64,000 nt of DNA from Phyllobacterium sp. 21LDTY02-6 (GTDB lineage Bacteria > Pseudomonadota > Alphaproteobacteria > Rhizobiales > Rhizobiaceae): contig NZ_JAMJWD020000007.1 in assembly GCF_023554255.2 (NCBI RefSeq), positions 281,973 to 345,972 of the forward strand. The letters are read 5' to 3'. A program made the translations under genes and the position numbers. The notes under the pieces were generated by a model. That model saw nothing but the letters and a program-made list of their open reading frames with translations, was not told the origin of the DNA and did no database searches. This document shows, one piece after another, positions 1 to 9,401 of this stretch. The number at the start of each line of letters is the position of its first letter. Position 1 is the stretch's first letter.

Positions 1-1730
1 GGCATCTTGAAGATCATGCCGGCGGCGTTGCGGAAATTCACCCAGCCCTCCTCGCGCTCCGTCGCCGACGGCTTGGGTTTCGCGTCCTGATACTCCGGAT
101 AGACCGCCTTCATGACATCGGAGGACGGCAATTCGCCCCGGCCGACCGCCGCGAGCACGTCGTCGATCTCCTTGCGGGCCAGTCGCGGCAGGCCCTTCTT
201 CAGTTCGTCGCGCGAGTAGACCTTGCCGGCGCGCTCGAAGGCCCGTTCGAGAATCTGCATGCCGAGGCCGGAATATTGCTTGCGCACCGCAAGCCGCGTC
301 GCCCGGCGGATGGCGGCGCGCGCCTTACCGGTGACCACGAGCGCTTCCCATGCGGCTGGCGGCGTCTGCGCCTTGGAGCGGATGATCTCCACCTCGTCGC
401 CATTATGCAGCACGGTCATGAGCGGCATGATGCGGCCATTGACCTTGGCGCCGACACAGCTGTCGCCGATGCTGGTGTGGACGGCATAGGCGAAATCGAT
501 GGGCGTCGCGCCGCGCGGCAAGGCGATCAGCCGCCCCTTCGGCGTAAAGCAGAACACCTGGTCCTGGAAAAGCTCGAGCTTGGTATGTTCGAGGAATTCT
601 TCCGGATTGTCGCCCTCGGCCAGCGCCTCGATGGTCTGCCGCAGCCAGGCATAGGCATTGGTCTCGGTGGAAATGACATGCGGGTTCTGCGCGCTGCCGC
701 GATCCTTGTAGATGGAATGCGCCGCCACGCCATATTCGGCGATGTCGTCCATCTCGCGCGTGCGGATCTGCAGTTCGACGCGTTGCCGCGACGGACCGAC
801 GATCGTCGTGTGGATGGAACGATAATCGTTCTGCTTGGGCGTCGAAATGTAATCCTTGAAGCGCCCCGGCACCATCGACCACGTGGTATGGATGATGCCG
901 AGCGCATTGTAGCAATCGCCGACCGTATCGACGATGACGCGGAAGCCGAAAATATCCGACAGCTGCTCGAAGGAGAGGCCCTTGCTCTCCATCTTGCGGA
1001 ATACCGACCAGGCCTTCTTCTGGCGGCTCTTGACGCTGGCCTTGATGCCGTGCTGGGCGAACAGGGTGGAAAGGTCGGTCTCGATCTGCTGCAGCGTCGG
1101 CCGGTTCTTCTCCATCAGCTCGGCAAGGCGGTTGGTCACCGCATTGAAGGCTTCCGGATTGATATGGCGGAAGGCGAGCTGCTCCAGTTCCTCGCGCATG
1201 TCCTGCATGCCCATGCGCCCGGCCAGCGGCGCATAGATGTCCATCGTTTCCTCGGAAATGCGCAGGCGCTTGTCCTCGGGAACATGGTTCAGCGTGCGCA
1301 TATTGTGCAGCCGGTCGGCAAGCTTCACCAGAAGCACGCGCACATCGTCGGAAATCGCCAGCAGCAGCTTGCGCAGGTTCTCCGCCTGTACCGCCTTCTT
1401 GGAAACGAGATCGAGCTTCTTCAGCTTGGTCAGGCCCTCGACGAGCTTGCCGATGTCGGGCCCGAACAGCGTATCGATCTCCTGGCGCGTCGCCGAAGTA
1501 TCCTCGATCGTATCATGCAGCAGCGCGATGGCGATGGTCGCCTCGTCCAGATGCATGTCCGTCAGGATCGCCGCGACTTCGAGAGGATGGGAGAAATAGG
1601 GATCGCCGGAAGCCCGCTTCTGCGTACCATGCTTCTGCATGGCATAGACATATGCCTTGTTGAGCAGCGCCTCATTCACGTCAGGCTTGTAACGCTGGAC
1701 ACGCTCGACAAGCTCATACTGACGCATCAT
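1..1730 (-). CDS. rsh: Bifunctional (p)ppGpp synthetase/hydrolase RelA/SpoT (Rsh), C-terminus outside window
   Basis: Makes and degrades (p)ppGpp, the stringent-response alarmone, in the cytoplasm. Reading the minus strand from 1730 gives about 576 codons still open at base 1. The N-terminal HD hydrolase domain has the H-D pair at residues 72-73 (LLHDTIEDT). The synthetase domain follows (FGFRVIV, then YRSIHTT), and then a TGS domain (FTPKGRLIALPRGATPIDFAY). Both catalytic domains look intact, so this is the bifunctional single Rsh usual in alphaproteobacteria (about 740-750 residues); the missing part should be the conserved-Cys and ACT regions. Two adjacent ATGs exist at 1730 and 1727; a GGAGG lies 9 nt upstream of the first, so I chose 1730. 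It follows rpoZ on the same strand after about 155 nt, the usual order in Rhizobiales. Confidence 0.95.
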   Translation of the reverse strand, partial: MMRQYELVERVQRYKPDVNEALLNKAYVYAMQKHGTQKRASGDPYFSHPLEVAAILTDMHLDEATIAIALLHDTIEDTSATRQEIDTLFGPDIGKLVEGLTKLKKLDLVSKKAVQAENLRKLLLAISDDVRVLLVKLADRLHNMRTLNHVPEDKRLRISEETMDIYAPLAGRMGMQDMREELEQLAFRHINPEAFNAVTNRLAELMEKNRPTLQQIETDLSTLFAQHGIKASVKSRQKKAWSVFRKMESKGLSFEQLSDIFGFRVIVDTVGDCYNALGIIHTTWSMVPGRFKDYISTPKQNDYRSIHTTIVGPSRQRVELQIRTREMDDIAEYGVAAHSIYKDRGSAQNPHVISTETNAYAWLRQTIEALAEGDNPEEFLEHTKLELFQDQVFCFTPKGRLIALPRGATPIDFAYAVHTSIGDSCVGAKVNGRIMPLMTVLHNGDEVEIIRSKAQTPPAAWEALVVTGKARAAIRRATRLAVRKQYSGLGMQILERAFERAGKVYSRDELKKGLPRLARKEIDDVLAAVGRGELPSSDVMKAVYPEYQDAKPKPSATEREEGWVNFRNAAGMIFKM

Positions 1731-1885
1731 GGGCGCACACCTCCGGGATTACACTAATACTGGCACAGATTGGCATCTGCGCCGTCTATATGGGCATTTG
1801 CGCGGCAATGCGCAAAAATAATGCGCCGCAGTTTCGTGCGACGCATCAAGGCCTTGCGGCCGCTATCGCGTTGACCGCGACTTGA

Positions 1886-2287
1886 TCAGTAATCGTCGCT
1901 CTTTTCCGGTGCCACCAGGCCTTCGATGCCTGCAAGCAGTTCCTCTTCCGACATGGAGTCGAAGGAAACATTGTCGTCGGCATCGCTCGCCGTCTCGACG
2001 GTCTCGCCTTCGGCAGTGATCAGCTGGGGCGCTGCGGCGGCTGCTTCGGGCTCGTCGACTTCGACATGCTTCTGCAGCGAATGGATCAGGTCTTCCTTCA
2101 GGTCGCCGGGAGACAGGGTCTCGTCTGCGATCTCACGCAGGGCGACAACCGGGTTCTTATCATTGTCGCGGTCGACGGTGATCGCGGCGCCTTGCGAAAT
2201 CAGGCGGGCGCGATGACTTGCCAGCAGCACCAGCTCGAAGCGGTTCTCTACCTTGTCAACGCAATCTTCAACAGTGACGCGGGCCAT
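1886..2287 (-). CDS. rpoZ: DNA-directed RNA polymerase omega subunit
   Basis: Small RNA polymerase subunit that chaperones beta-prime and, in proteobacteria, forms part of a ppGpp binding site. The 133-residue product begins MARVTVEDC and carries the omega signature ([16 protein letters not shown]) in the first 30 residues, followed by [11 protein letters not shown]. The acidic C-terminal tail (residues about 90-133, rich in E, D, A) is typical of the longer rhizobial omegas. It lies directly upstream of rsh on the same strand, a functional pairing of ppGpp enzyme and ppGpp-binding subunit. Confidence 0.95.
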   Translation of the reverse strand: MARVTVEDCVDKVENRFELVLLASHRARLISQGAAITVDRDNDKNPVVALREIADETLSPGDLKEDLIHSLQKHVEVDEPEAAAAAPQLITAEGETVETASDADDNVSFDSMSEEELLAGIEGLVAPEKSDDY

Positions 2288-2659
2288 GAACTGCCCCTTT
2301 CATTTTTCAAGAATTGGCGGATTAATGCGCACATAACGCGGTTGCCGGCAAAAAACAAGTAAAAGCGCTCAAATCGACATGGATTCGTGCCGCCGCCACC
2401 GGTCAATTCGCCGTGCAATCCCATCGGGCGGCGTGATCGACCGATGGCCCACAGGACCCGGTCACGGCTAATTCACTTCCTCACGGAACATTTAACAGCT
2501 ATGTCCAGTTATCTGTACAAATTTAGCGCAATGGGTATTGGCATTTGCGACAAGTCGCCCTACTGATATATTAAGACTTTCGTATAAGATCAGATCGGGC
2601 TACTTGAGAGATCAAGCTCATTTGAATTGACGCTCGAATTTTCGAAATGGAACCATATT
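2288..2659. other. Intergenic region between divergent rpoZ and NYN gene
   Basis: 372 bases without a convincing gene. The part from about 2480 to 2600 is clearly more AT-rich than its surroundings and presumably carries the promoter of the NYN gene. No strong inverted repeat or small ORF was seen. Confidence 0.5.
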
Positions 2660-3235
2660 ATGTTTGATCCCCGTGAAAAGATTGTCTTGTTCATCGACGG
2701 TGCAAATCTCTACGCAGCTTCAAAGGTACTCGGTTTCGATATTGATTATCGCAAGCTTCTGGCAGCTTTTCAAAAGCGCGGTTACCTGCTTCGCGCCTAT
2801 TATTACACGGCGCTCGTCGAGGACCAGGAATATTCATCCATTCGGCCGCTGATCGATTGGCTCGACTATAATGGCTACAAGGTCGTCACCAAGCCCGCCA
2901 AGGAATTCACCGATTCCGCCGGCCGCCGCAAGATCAAGGGCAATATGGACATCGAGCTTGCCGTCGATGCCATGCAGTTGACCGATACGGTCGACCACTT
3001 CGTCATCTTCTCCGGCGATGGCGACTTCCGCTCGCTGGTCGAGGCGCTCCAGCGCAAGGGCCGCAAGGTCAGCGTCGTGTCGACGCTTTCCACCCAGCCG
3101 CCGATGATCTCGGACGAACTGCGGCGCCAGGCCGACCACTTCATCGACCTCACCTCGCTGCGCACCGAAATCGGCCGCGAAACGAGCGAACGCGTGCAGC
3201 GCCAGAGGGTCGAGGAAGAACAGGCCGACTACTGA
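2660..3235 (+). CDS. NYN domain (LabA/DUF88-like) protein
   Basis: 191-residue PIN-like NYN domain protein, a fold shared with metal-dependent ribonucleases. The sequence opens with LFIDGANLY, giving the conserved Asp13 and Asn16, and continues with GNMDIELAVD (Asp97, Asp103) and FSGDGDF (Asp120, Asp122); these acidic residues form the expected metal site, so it is probably an active RNase of unknown target. I chose the ATG at 2660, where MFDPREK begins, over an in-frame TTG at 2627, because the domain starts right there. A hairpin with a T-rich tail follows the stop. It is a standalone domain with no LOTUS or other C-terminal extension; the last 25 residues are charged and probably helical. 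Confidence 0.85.
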   Translation: MFDPREKIVLFIDGANLYAASKVLGFDIDYRKLLAAFQKRGYLLRAYYYTALVEDQEYSSIRPLIDWLDYNGYKVVTKPAKEFTDSAGRRKIKGNMDIELAVDAMQLTDTVDHFVIFSGDGDFRSLVEALQRKGRKVSVVSTLSTQPPMISDELRRQADHFIDLTSLRTEIGRETSERVQRQRVEEEQADY

Positions 3236-3263
3236 TCGGCGCATCCAGAAAATGCCGCCGGAA

Positions 3264-3300
3264 AATGCCGCATGGAAAACCGTGCGGCATTGTGCTTTTA
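3264..3300 (+). terminator. Rho-independent terminator after the NYN gene
   Basis: A 12-bp stem (3264-3275 with 3280-3291, one G-U pair) with an AAAA loop is followed by GTGCTTTTA, 29 bases after the NYN stop codon. Confidence 0.75.
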
Positions 3301-3307
3301 ACGGCAC

Positions 3308-3967
3308 ATGAGTGTCGAACCCTCCCCCGATTGCCCGATCTGCGTGCGGCTCCATGATTTCATCGCCGGCTGGCGCTTGAAAGAACCGGGCTGGCACAAT
3401 GCCCCTGTCCCGACCTTCCTGCCGGTCGAAGGACCGGATTCGGTCAGGCTTCTCATCGTCGGCCTCGCGCCGGGCCTGCGCGGCGCCAACCGCACCGGAC
3501 GCCCGTTCACCGGCGACTATGCCGGCGACCTGCTCTATGGGACATTGGATGAATTCGGCTTCTCGCGCGGCAAGTTCGCTGCCCGCCCCGATGACGGGCT
3601 GGAACTGATCGGGGCGGCGATCACCAATGCGGTGCGCTGCGTGCCGCCCGAAAACAAGCCGGTCGGCGGCGAGATCAGCAATTGCCGGCGCTTTCTCACG
3701 CCGACGATCGGGCGGTTCGGTCGCTTGCGCGCCATCGTCACGCTCGGCACGATCGCGCATCAATCGACCGTGCGGGCCATGGCGCGGCCGGTGGCAAGGC
3801 ATCCTTTCAGCCATGGCGGCCAGAGCGACATCGGCAGCGTCCGGCTATTCTCCAGCTATCATTGCTCGCGCTACAACACCAATACGGGACGGCTGACGGA
3901 ACAGATGTTCCGCAGCGTCTTCGCCAATGTGCGGGATTATCTCGACGGGATCGAGAACGACGCGTGA
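3308..3967 (+). CDS. Uracil-DNA glycosylase, family 5 (UDGb) type
   Basis: Base-excision repair glycosylase that removes uracil and some other deaminated bases from DNA. In 219 residues the diagnostic UDGb motif A is visible at residues 52-70 (GLAPGLRGANRTGRPFTGD); family 5 lacks the polar catalytic Asp or Asn of families 1 and 4, as here. Motif B is HCSRYNTNTGRLT from His185, close to the family pattern HPSxxNTxTGRLT but with Cys instead of Pro after His. Family-5 enzymes carry an Fe-S cluster; Cys residues near the N-terminus (C9, C12) fit that. It starts 8 nt after the NYN terminator and runs tail to tail with smpB, whose stop codon is immediately adjacent. A second UDG-like gene lies at 45456. 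Confidence 0.85.
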   Translation: MSVEPSPDCPICVRLHDFIAGWRLKEPGWHNAPVPTFLPVEGPDSVRLLIVGLAPGLRGANRTGRPFTGDYAGDLLYGTLDEFGFSRGKFAARPDDGLELIGAAITNAVRCVPPENKPVGGEISNCRRFLTPTIGRFGRLRAIVTLGTIAHQSTVRAMARPVARHPFSHGGQSDIGSVRLFSSYHCSRYNTNTGRLTEQMFRSVFANVRDYLDGIENDA

Positions 3968-4456
3968 TCAGCCGCGGTCGCGCAGCAGACGCGATTTCTC
4001 GCGGTTCCAGTCGCGCTGCTTTTCAGTCTCGCGCTTGTCGTGCAATTTCTTGCCTCGCGCAACCGCAAGTTCCAGCTTGGCCCTGCCGCGATCGTTGAAG
4101 TAAAGCTTCAGCGGCACGATGGTCATGCCTTCGCGATCGACCGATTGCGCCATGCGCGCCATTTCGCGGCGGCTGACCAGCAGCTTGCGATGGCGGCGCG
4201 GCTCGTGATTGAAGCGATTGGCCTGCAGATATTCCGGAATGTAGGAATTGATCAGCCAGAACTCGCCATTCTCGAAGCTCGCATAGCTTTCCGCAATGTT
4301 CGACTGGTTGTTGCGCAGCGACTTCACTTCCGTGCCCTGCAAGACGATGCCAGCCTCTATCGTGTCGAGAATCTCGAAATTGAAGCGCGCTTTGCGGTTT
4401 TCAGCAATGATCTTGCGAACCGTCGGTGTCTTTGAGGCAGTTTTTGGCTTGTTCAT
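3968..4456 (-). CDS. smpB: SsrA-binding protein SmpB
   Basis: Binds tmRNA and brings it to stalled ribosomes for trans-translation. The 162-residue product has the full family core: [16 protein letters not shown] near the N-terminus, [13 protein letters not shown], the [15 protein letters not shown] stretch, and the basic C-terminal tail rich in K and R that lies along the decoding channel. The open frame extends upstream, but MNKPKTASK at 4456 fits the family. It lies 31 nt downstream of dapA on the same strand, so the two may be co-transcribed, as in related genomes. Confidence 0.95.
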   Translation of the reverse strand: MNKPKTASKTPTVRKIIAENRKARFNFEILDTIEAGIVLQGTEVKSLRNNQSNIAESYASFENGEFWLINSYIPEYLQANRFNHEPRRHRKLLVSRREMARMAQSVDREGMTIVPLKLYFNDRGRAKLELAVARGKKLHDKRETEKQRDWNREKSRLLRDRG

Positions 4457-4487
4457 GCGATCTATATAGGCACTGCGTGGCCTTTTG

Positions 4488-5369
4488 TCAGTTGACCAGC
4501 CCCGCATGACGCATGGCATCGTCGATCCGGGCCGCGGTCGCCGCCTCGATCTGCACCATCGGCGAGCGTAGCGCATTCTGCATCTTGCCAAGCTTGGACA
4601 GGGCATATTTCGGCCCGCCCGGATTGGGCTCGAGGAACAGCGCCTTGTGCAGCGGCATCAGCTTGTCCTGGATCTCCAGCGCGGCCGGGTAGTCGCCGCT
4701 CAGGGTCGCGGCCTGGAACTCGGCGCAGAGCCGCGGCGCGACATTCGACGTCACCGAAATGCAGCCGACGCCGCCATGGGCGTTGAAGCCGAGCGCCGTC
4801 GCATCCTCGCCCGAAAGCTGGATGAAGTCCTTGCCGCAGGTGATCCGCTGTTCCGAAACGCGCTCGATCTTGCCGGTTGCATCCTTCACGCCTGCTATGT
4901 GCTTGAATTCGTTCGAAAGCTTGCCCATCGTCTCCGGCGTCATGTCGATGATGGAGCGGCCGGGGATATTATAGATGATGATCGGCAGCGATACCGCCTG
5001 GGCAATCGCCTTGTAATGCTCGTAGAGCCCGCGCTGGCTCGGCTTGTTGTAATAGGGCGTCACGACGAGGATGGCGTCCGCGCCGGCCTTCTCGGAGAAT
5101 TCGGCGAGTTCGATCGCCTCGCGGGTATTGTTGGAGCCGGCGCCGGCGATGACCGGCACTTTCCCGGCGGCTTCCTCGATGCAGACTTCGACCACGCGCT
5201 TGTGTTCCGCATGGGAAAGCGTCGGCGATTCACCCGTGGTTCCGACGGGAACGAGGCCGTTGGTACCCTCGCTGATCTGCCAGGATACGAAGGCGCGAAA
5301 GGCTTTTTCGTCGAAGGCACCATTGTCGAGGAATGGCGTGACGAGTGCGGTGATTGAGCCTTTCAGCAT
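4488..5369 (-). CDS. dapA: 4-hydroxy-tetrahydrodipicolinate synthase
   Basis: Condenses pyruvate with aspartate semialdehyde, the first committed step of diaminopimelate and lysine synthesis in the cytoplasm. The 293-residue protein starts [13 protein letters not shown]. The family motif [11 protein letters not shown] (Thr44, Thr45) is present, Tyr133 sits in IIYNIPGRS, and the Schiff-base lysine is Lys162 in IAGVKDATG. Length equals the family norm. Supply of diaminopimelate for peptidoglycan fits the divergent neighbour, a lytic transglycosylase. No lysine riboswitch-like structure was recognised in the leader. Confidence 0.95.
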   Translation of the reverse strand: MLKGSITALVTPFLDNGAFDEKAFRAFVSWQISEGTNGLVPVGTTGESPTLSHAEHKRVVEVCIEEAAGKVPVIAGAGSNNTREAIELAEFSEKAGADAILVVTPYYNKPSQRGLYEHYKAIAQAVSLPIIIYNIPGRSIIDMTPETMGKLSNEFKHIAGVKDATGKIERVSEQRITCGKDFIQLSGEDATALGFNAHGGVGCISVTSNVAPRLCAEFQAATLSGDYPAALEIQDKLMPLHKALFLEPNPGGPKYALSKLGKMQNALRSPMVQIEAATAARIDDAMRHAGLVN

Positions 5370-5631
5370 GGGTAACTCCGAGTATTGATGATGCGAACCG
5401 CCAGTTTCAAACCGGAACGGTCGTAAGGTGGCGCACCATAATCGCGCAGGCCCGCTGGCACAAGTTGATTTCCTTGATGAAAACTATCAACTTGCCAGAA
5501 GTGAAAGATTGCAATCTACTTGTCGCGGTAAGGTTCCGTTAAGAAGGCTTTCATAGGTCCGCCATTATTGTCTGTCTACGTCTCGCCGAGCGGGACGTTC
5601 AAGACCCGCCTTCGTGAATTTGGTAGCCCGT

Positions 5632-7737
5632 ATGCTGAGAAAACTTGTTCTGCGTTCCGTCATTCTTGGCTTTGGCCTTCCGGCTGCGGCATTGACCGCG
5701 CATGCCCAGGCTCCAACACCGCCGGCAGCAGTGCCGGTGCCGACCCTGAAGCCCTTCGCGCCGACGCAAACCCGCGTCAGTCCGGCCATCCAGGCCGTGA
5801 CGCCGCCGGACCCGGTGACGACTTCGGCCATCAAGCCGCCTTCGAGCCCGACCGCTGTGGCCGGGAGCCTGAAAAGCGGTCTCGATGCGCTCTCTTCCAG
5901 AGATGTGCGCCGCGCGCTCGCCATCCGCAACGGCCTGCCGCAGAACGCCCTCGACCGCCATATCCTCACCTGGGCGATCGGCCTGTCGAACGCGCCGGGC
6001 CTGCCGAGTTCCGAGATCGCGAGAGCGGCGGCGGAACTGCCGGGCTGGCCGGGCATGGCAACATTCCGCAGCAATTCCGAGCGGGCGCTTTTCAAGGAGA
6101 ACCCGCCGGCCGCGACCGTCATCAACGCCTTCGGCAATACCAGGCCGCAGACGCCCGAGGGCATGATCATCCTTGCCCGCGCCCATGTCGCAAATGGCGA
6201 TACAGCGAGGGCCCGGCAGGTTCTCGGGCCTTTCTGGCGCACCAAAAAGCTGGATGACGGCCAGGAAGCGGCGATCCTCAAGGAGTTTTCGCAGGTCATC
6301 GCACGCGAAGACCATCTGATGCGGATGCTGACCATGCTCTACGAGGGCAAGGTGAAATCCGCCGGGCGGGTCGCCGGGCTTTCCAACGCGGAATCGCTGT
6401 ACCAGGCTTTTGCGGCAGTGCTGAAGAAATCGCCCGATGCCGGCAAGAAACTCGCTGCCGTGCACGAGAGCTGGAAGGGCAACCCGGCCTATATATTCGC
6501 CAAGGCGCAATATCTGCGCCGCCAGGAGAAGTTCAAGGAAGCCGCCGATGTGATCAATACCGCGCCGCGCAATGCCGCCGCGCTGGTCGATCCTGATGCG
6601 TGGTGGACCGAGCGGCGCGTGCTTTCGCGCGAGCTTCTCGATATCGGCGATGCCAAGCGCGCCTACCGCGTTGCCGCAATGCACGTCGCGGAGACGCCGG
6701 TGGTGGCGGCCGATGCCGAATTCCATGCGGGCTGGTATGCGCTGCGGGCACTGCGCGATGCGCGTACGGCCCATCGCCATTTCGCCCGCATCGCCGAACT
6801 CTCGTCGCGGCCGATGTCCGCCTCGCGCGCCTATTACTGGCTCGGCCGCGCCGCCGAGGCAGGCGCCGGCGGCAATTCACGCGATTATTATGCGCGCGCC
6901 GCCCATTACGGCACGACCTTCTACGGCCAGCTCGCAGCCGCCAAGCTTGGCCAGACCGGGCTGCAACTGCCCTATCCGCGCCCGACGGATGCGGAACGGA
7001 ACCGGTTTGCCCAGCGCGAAGCCGTGCGCGCCATCCAGCGGCTGGAGCAGGCAGGCTATGATTCCCGCGCCGCCCTGCTCTATTCGAGCCTGGCACAGGA
7101 ACTCGACAGTCCGGGCGAACTCGCCCTCCTCGCGGTCATGGCGGAGCGCAAGAACAATCATTTCGTCGCCTTGCGCGTCGGCAAGGCGGCGGCCCAGCGG
7201 GGCATCGACGTCGGCGCCCTGTCGCATCCGATCGGCGCCATTCCCGAGAATGCCAATATTTCCGGCTCCGGCGCCGCCCTCGCCTATGCCATCGCCCGGC
7301 AGGAAAGCGAGTTCAACCCCGGCGCGGTGTCGAGTGCGGGTGCCCGCGGCCTCTTGCAACTGCTGCCTGGTACGGCCAAGGGCGTTGCAACCCGTGCGGG
7401 CATGTCCTATTCGCAGTCGCGCCTCACCACGGATGCGGCCTACAATGCGACGCTCGGTGCGAAATTCCTCGGCGAGCAGATCGCCAAGTTCGACGGTTCC
7501 TATGTGCTGACCTTTGCCGGGTACAATGCCGGCCCGACGCGCGCCAATGAGTGGAAGGCACGCTATGGCGATCCGCGCGGCAAGAGCGTCGAGGAAGTCG
7601 TCGACTGGATCGAGCGCATTCCCTATACCGAGACCCGCAATTACGTTCAGCGCGTCATGGAGAATTACCAGGTCTACAAGGCGCGGCTGACCGGCAAGGC
7701 CCGGATCGAGAGCGACCTGACGGCCGGTCGGAGCTAG
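5632..7737 (+). CDS. slt: Soluble lytic murein transglycosylase (Slt70-like)
   Basis: Periplasmic enzyme that cleaves the MurNAc-GlcNAc bond of peptidoglycan with formation of 1,6-anhydroMurNAc. The 701-residue product starts with a signal peptide (MLRKLVLRS, hydrophobic core, AHAQA). A Pro/Ala-rich linker and a long alpha-helical solenoid occupy residues about 60-530, as in the Slt70 doughnut. The C-terminal GH23 domain has AIARQESEFNPGAVS with catalytic Glu558, then SAGARGLLQLLPGTA and FAGYNAGPTR. An in-frame GTG at 5614 is possible, but the ATG at 5632 gives the best signal peptide. The alpha/beta hydrolase starts a few bases after the stop. Confidence 0.92.
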   Translation: MLRKLVLRSVILGFGLPAAALTAHAQAPTPPAAVPVPTLKPFAPTQTRVSPAIQAVTPPDPVTTSAIKPPSSPTAVAGSLKSGLDALSSRDVRRALAIRNGLPQNALDRHILTWAIGLSNAPGLPSSEIARAAAELPGWPGMATFRSNSERALFKENPPAATVINAFGNTRPQTPEGMIILARAHVANGDTARARQVLGPFWRTKKLDDGQEAAILKEFSQVIAREDHLMRMLTMLYEGKVKSAGRVAGLSNAESLYQAFAAVLKKSPDAGKKLAAVHESWKGNPAYIFAKAQYLRRQEKFKEAADVINTAPRNAAALVDPDAWWTERRVLSRELLDIGDAKRAYRVAAMHVAETPVVAADAEFHAGWYALRALRDARTAHRHFARIAELSSRPMSASRAYYWLGRAAEAGAGGNSRDYYARAAHYGTTFYGQLAAAKLGQTGLQLPYPRPTDAERNRFAQREAVRAIQRLEQAGYDSRAALLYSSLAQELDSPGELALLAVMAERKNNHFVALRVGKAAAQRGIDVGALSHPIGAIPENANISGSGAALAYAIARQESEFNPGAVSSAGARGLLQLLPGTAKGVATRAGMSYSQSRLTTDAAYNATLGAKFLGEQIAKFDGSYVLTFAGYNAGPTRANEWKARYGDPRGKSVEEVVDWIERIPYTETRNYVQRVMENYQVYKARLTGKARIESDLTAGRS

Positions 7738-7742
7738 GAGCT

Positions 7743-8633
7743 TTGGCGCAGCCCTGTCGCGACCATTTCTACAAGGCCGCCGACGGGCTGGACCTCTATG
7801 CCCGCATCTACCCGGCAAGCGGCGGCGATGCGGGCCTGCCGCTCGTCTGCCTGCCGGGCCTTACCCGCAACAGCCGCGATTTTCACGAACTGGCGTTTCA
7901 TCTCGCCAATCAGGCCGAGAGGCCGCGCATGGTCGTGGCCTTCGACTATCGCGGCCGGGGCCGTTCCGGTTACGATCCGGTCTGGACGAACTACAATGTC
8001 GGCGTCGAGGCCGGGGACATACTGGCCGGCCTTGCCGGCCTGCGCCTGGAGCGCGCCATCTTCCTCGGCACGTCGCGCGGCGGCCTGATCACCCACATCC
8101 TGGCGGCAATGGCGCCCGCCATTGTCGCCGGCGTCATATTGAACGACATCGGACCGGAGATCAGCCCGGCCGGCCTGATGCAGATTGCGCACTACCTCTC
8201 CGTCCCGTCCGAGCCGATCCGCAGCTGGGCCGAGGCGGCCGAGCAGCAGCGCAAGGTCCACGGCGCGGCATTTCCGGCCCTGGACGCCGCCGACTGGAAC
8301 CGCTTCGCCATGGCGATCTACCGCGAGGACGATGGTTTCATCGTCCCGGATTACGATCCGCAATTGCGCAATACGCTGCAGGGCATCGACTTCGGCGCGA
8401 AGCTTCCGGATCTGTGGCCGCAATTCTCGCTGATGGCGCAGCTGCCGCTTTTGCTGGTGCGCGGCGAGAATACGAGCCTCGTCACGCGTGAGACCGTGGA
8501 CGAGATGCGGCGGCTGCATCGCTCCATGCAATATCTGGAAGTGCCGGGCCAGGGCCATGCGCCGCTGCTCGAAACGGGAGAGATTCCCGCCCGGATTTCG
8601 CAATTCTGCGCGGATATCGATCTATTTCGTTGA
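7743..8633 (+). CDS. Alpha/beta-fold hydrolase
   Basis: Probable serine hydrolase of 296 residues with the full catalytic set for the fold. The oxyanion region is VCLPGLTRNSRDFHELA, the nucleophile elbow GTSRGG has Ser111, and the histidine is His272 in GQGHAP. The substrate cannot be told from sequence. No ATG fits the N-terminus. The TTG at 7743 begins LAQPCRDHFYKAADGL, 5 nt after the slt stop, with purine-rich sequence (GGAGCTAGGAG) in front; translation is probably coupled to slt. The last 12 bases overlap the 3' end of the convergent HhH gene. Confidence 0.8.
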   Translation: MAQPCRDHFYKAADGLDLYARIYPASGGDAGLPLVCLPGLTRNSRDFHELAFHLANQAERPRMVVAFDYRGRGRSGYDPVWTNYNVGVEAGDILAGLAGLRLERAIFLGTSRGGLITHILAAMAPAIVAGVILNDIGPEISPAGLMQIAHYLSVPSEPIRSWAEAAEQQRKVHGAAFPALDAADWNRFAMAIYREDDGFIVPDYDPQLRNTLQGIDFGAKLPDLWPQFSLMAQLPLLLVRGENTSLVTRETVDEMRRLHRSMQYLEVPGQGHAPLLETGEIPARISQFCADIDLFR

Positions 8634-9266
8634 TTTCCGCCGAGGTTTTGCGGCTTTCGGCGCGGCGTTCCTTGCCGTTGCCTTCGGTGCAACGGTTGCC
8701 TTCGGCGCTATGGTCTTGACGAAGCCCGCCGCCTGTTGCGGCCATTTCTCCCTTGTCGCCCGGCCGGAAAAGCCGATCTCGTCGCTGATCCATGCCGCCT
8801 GTTCGGCATTCCAGCTGGCGATCTGGTCAAAGTGGAATACGCCGATACCATGCAGCCGGGTCTGGATCGCCGGGCCTATGCCGTCGATGAGGGTGAGGTC
8901 GTCGGCCTTGCCGCGCCGCGCCTTGGCCAGCAGCGAGGGCTTGTTGGCCTCGATCTGGCGCGGATGCGAGCGATTTTCCTGGACCTGCGGCGTTTTCCGC
9001 TTTGCAGGCGGGCTCTTGAGCGGCTTTGGCGGCACCGGCTCCGCCGGCGGAACCATGGCAGCGGCGTCCGCCGCCGATTTTCGCACCTCCTCGGCCGCTG
9101 TCGGCAAGGCGCCGCGGGCGGCAAGGCGAGCATCGGCGGCGCGGGTCGAATCCGCGGCGGCAGACGGTTGTCCGGGTGAAAAATGCCGATAGAAGCGCCC
9201 GATGACGGCGCCGATCACGAAGGCGGCGGCGATGAGAAACAGCGATTGCAGAAGAAACATGACCAT
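8622..9266 (-). CDS. Membrane-anchored helix-hairpin-helix protein
   Basis: A 214-residue protein in three parts. Residues 1-23 form one transmembrane helix (MFLLQSLFLIAAAFVIGAVIG). Residues about 30-125 are a low-complexity Ala/Pro/Lys-rich linker. The C-terminal 80 residues hold a helix-hairpin-helix motif (LTLIDGIGPAIQTRLHGIGV, then FDQIASW) followed by a basic tail. The HhH segment resembles the COG3743-type family of predicted DNA-binding HhH domains; a nucleic-acid role is inferred, not shown. It is the last gene of a minus-strand operon behind the membrane miniprotein (stop 24 nt upstream) and the BON protein. A second in-frame ATG at 9260 is possible; GGGGAG 10 nt ahead favours 9266. 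Confidence 0.72.
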   Translation of the reverse strand: MVMFLLQSLFLIAAAFVIGAVIGRFYRHFSPGQPSAAADSTRAADARLAARGALPTAAEEVRKSAADAAAMVPPAEPVPPKPLKSPPAKRKTPQVQENRSHPRQIEANKPSLLAKARRGKADDLTLIDGIGPAIQTRLHGIGVFHFDQIASWNAEQAAWISDEIGFSGRATREKWPQQAAGFVKTIAPKATVAPKATARNAAPKAAKPRRKSTK

Positions 9267-9290
9267 GGCGTTTATACTCCCCGCATCATG

Positions 9291-9389
9291 TCAGGCGCCA
9301 CGCCCGTCATGGGTTGCCCAGCCGACATAGAAGCCGACGAGCAGCGCCACGATCAGAAACAGCCATAATTGTCCCATGAGATATAGCAT
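9291..9389 (-). CDS. 32-residue single-span membrane miniprotein
   Basis: A short frame between two clear genes on the same strand: MLYLMGQLWLFLIVALLVG, then FYVGWATHDGRGA and TGA. About 20 consecutive hydrophobic residues make one transmembrane helix with a short polar C-terminus. A GGGGG run 8 nt upstream serves as ribosome binding site, an in-frame TAG closes the frame just before it, and the ATG is 12 nt after the BON gene stop. Spacing on both sides is operon-like. The frame is open with a good start context and a sensible membrane protein composition, but the function is unknown. Confidence 0.65.
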   Translation of the reverse strand: MLYLMGQLWLFLIVALLVGFYVGWATHDGRGA

Positions 9390-9401
9390 GCCGACATCCC
9401 C

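Noticed and set aside
276..1757. Plus-strand frame (493 codons) opposite rsh
   Set aside because: Antisense shadow; the minus-strand frame translates to a clear RelA/SpoT protein although it is cut by the window edge.
1780..1885. Terminator of rpoZ (TTGCGC/GCGCAA dyad)
   Set aside because: The stem is only 6 bp, and its T-run is on the wrong side for the minus-strand gene.
5370..5631. Lysine riboswitch in front of dapA or a shared regulatory RNA
   Set aside because: No lysine-riboswitch-like helices or conserved core were recognised in the leader.
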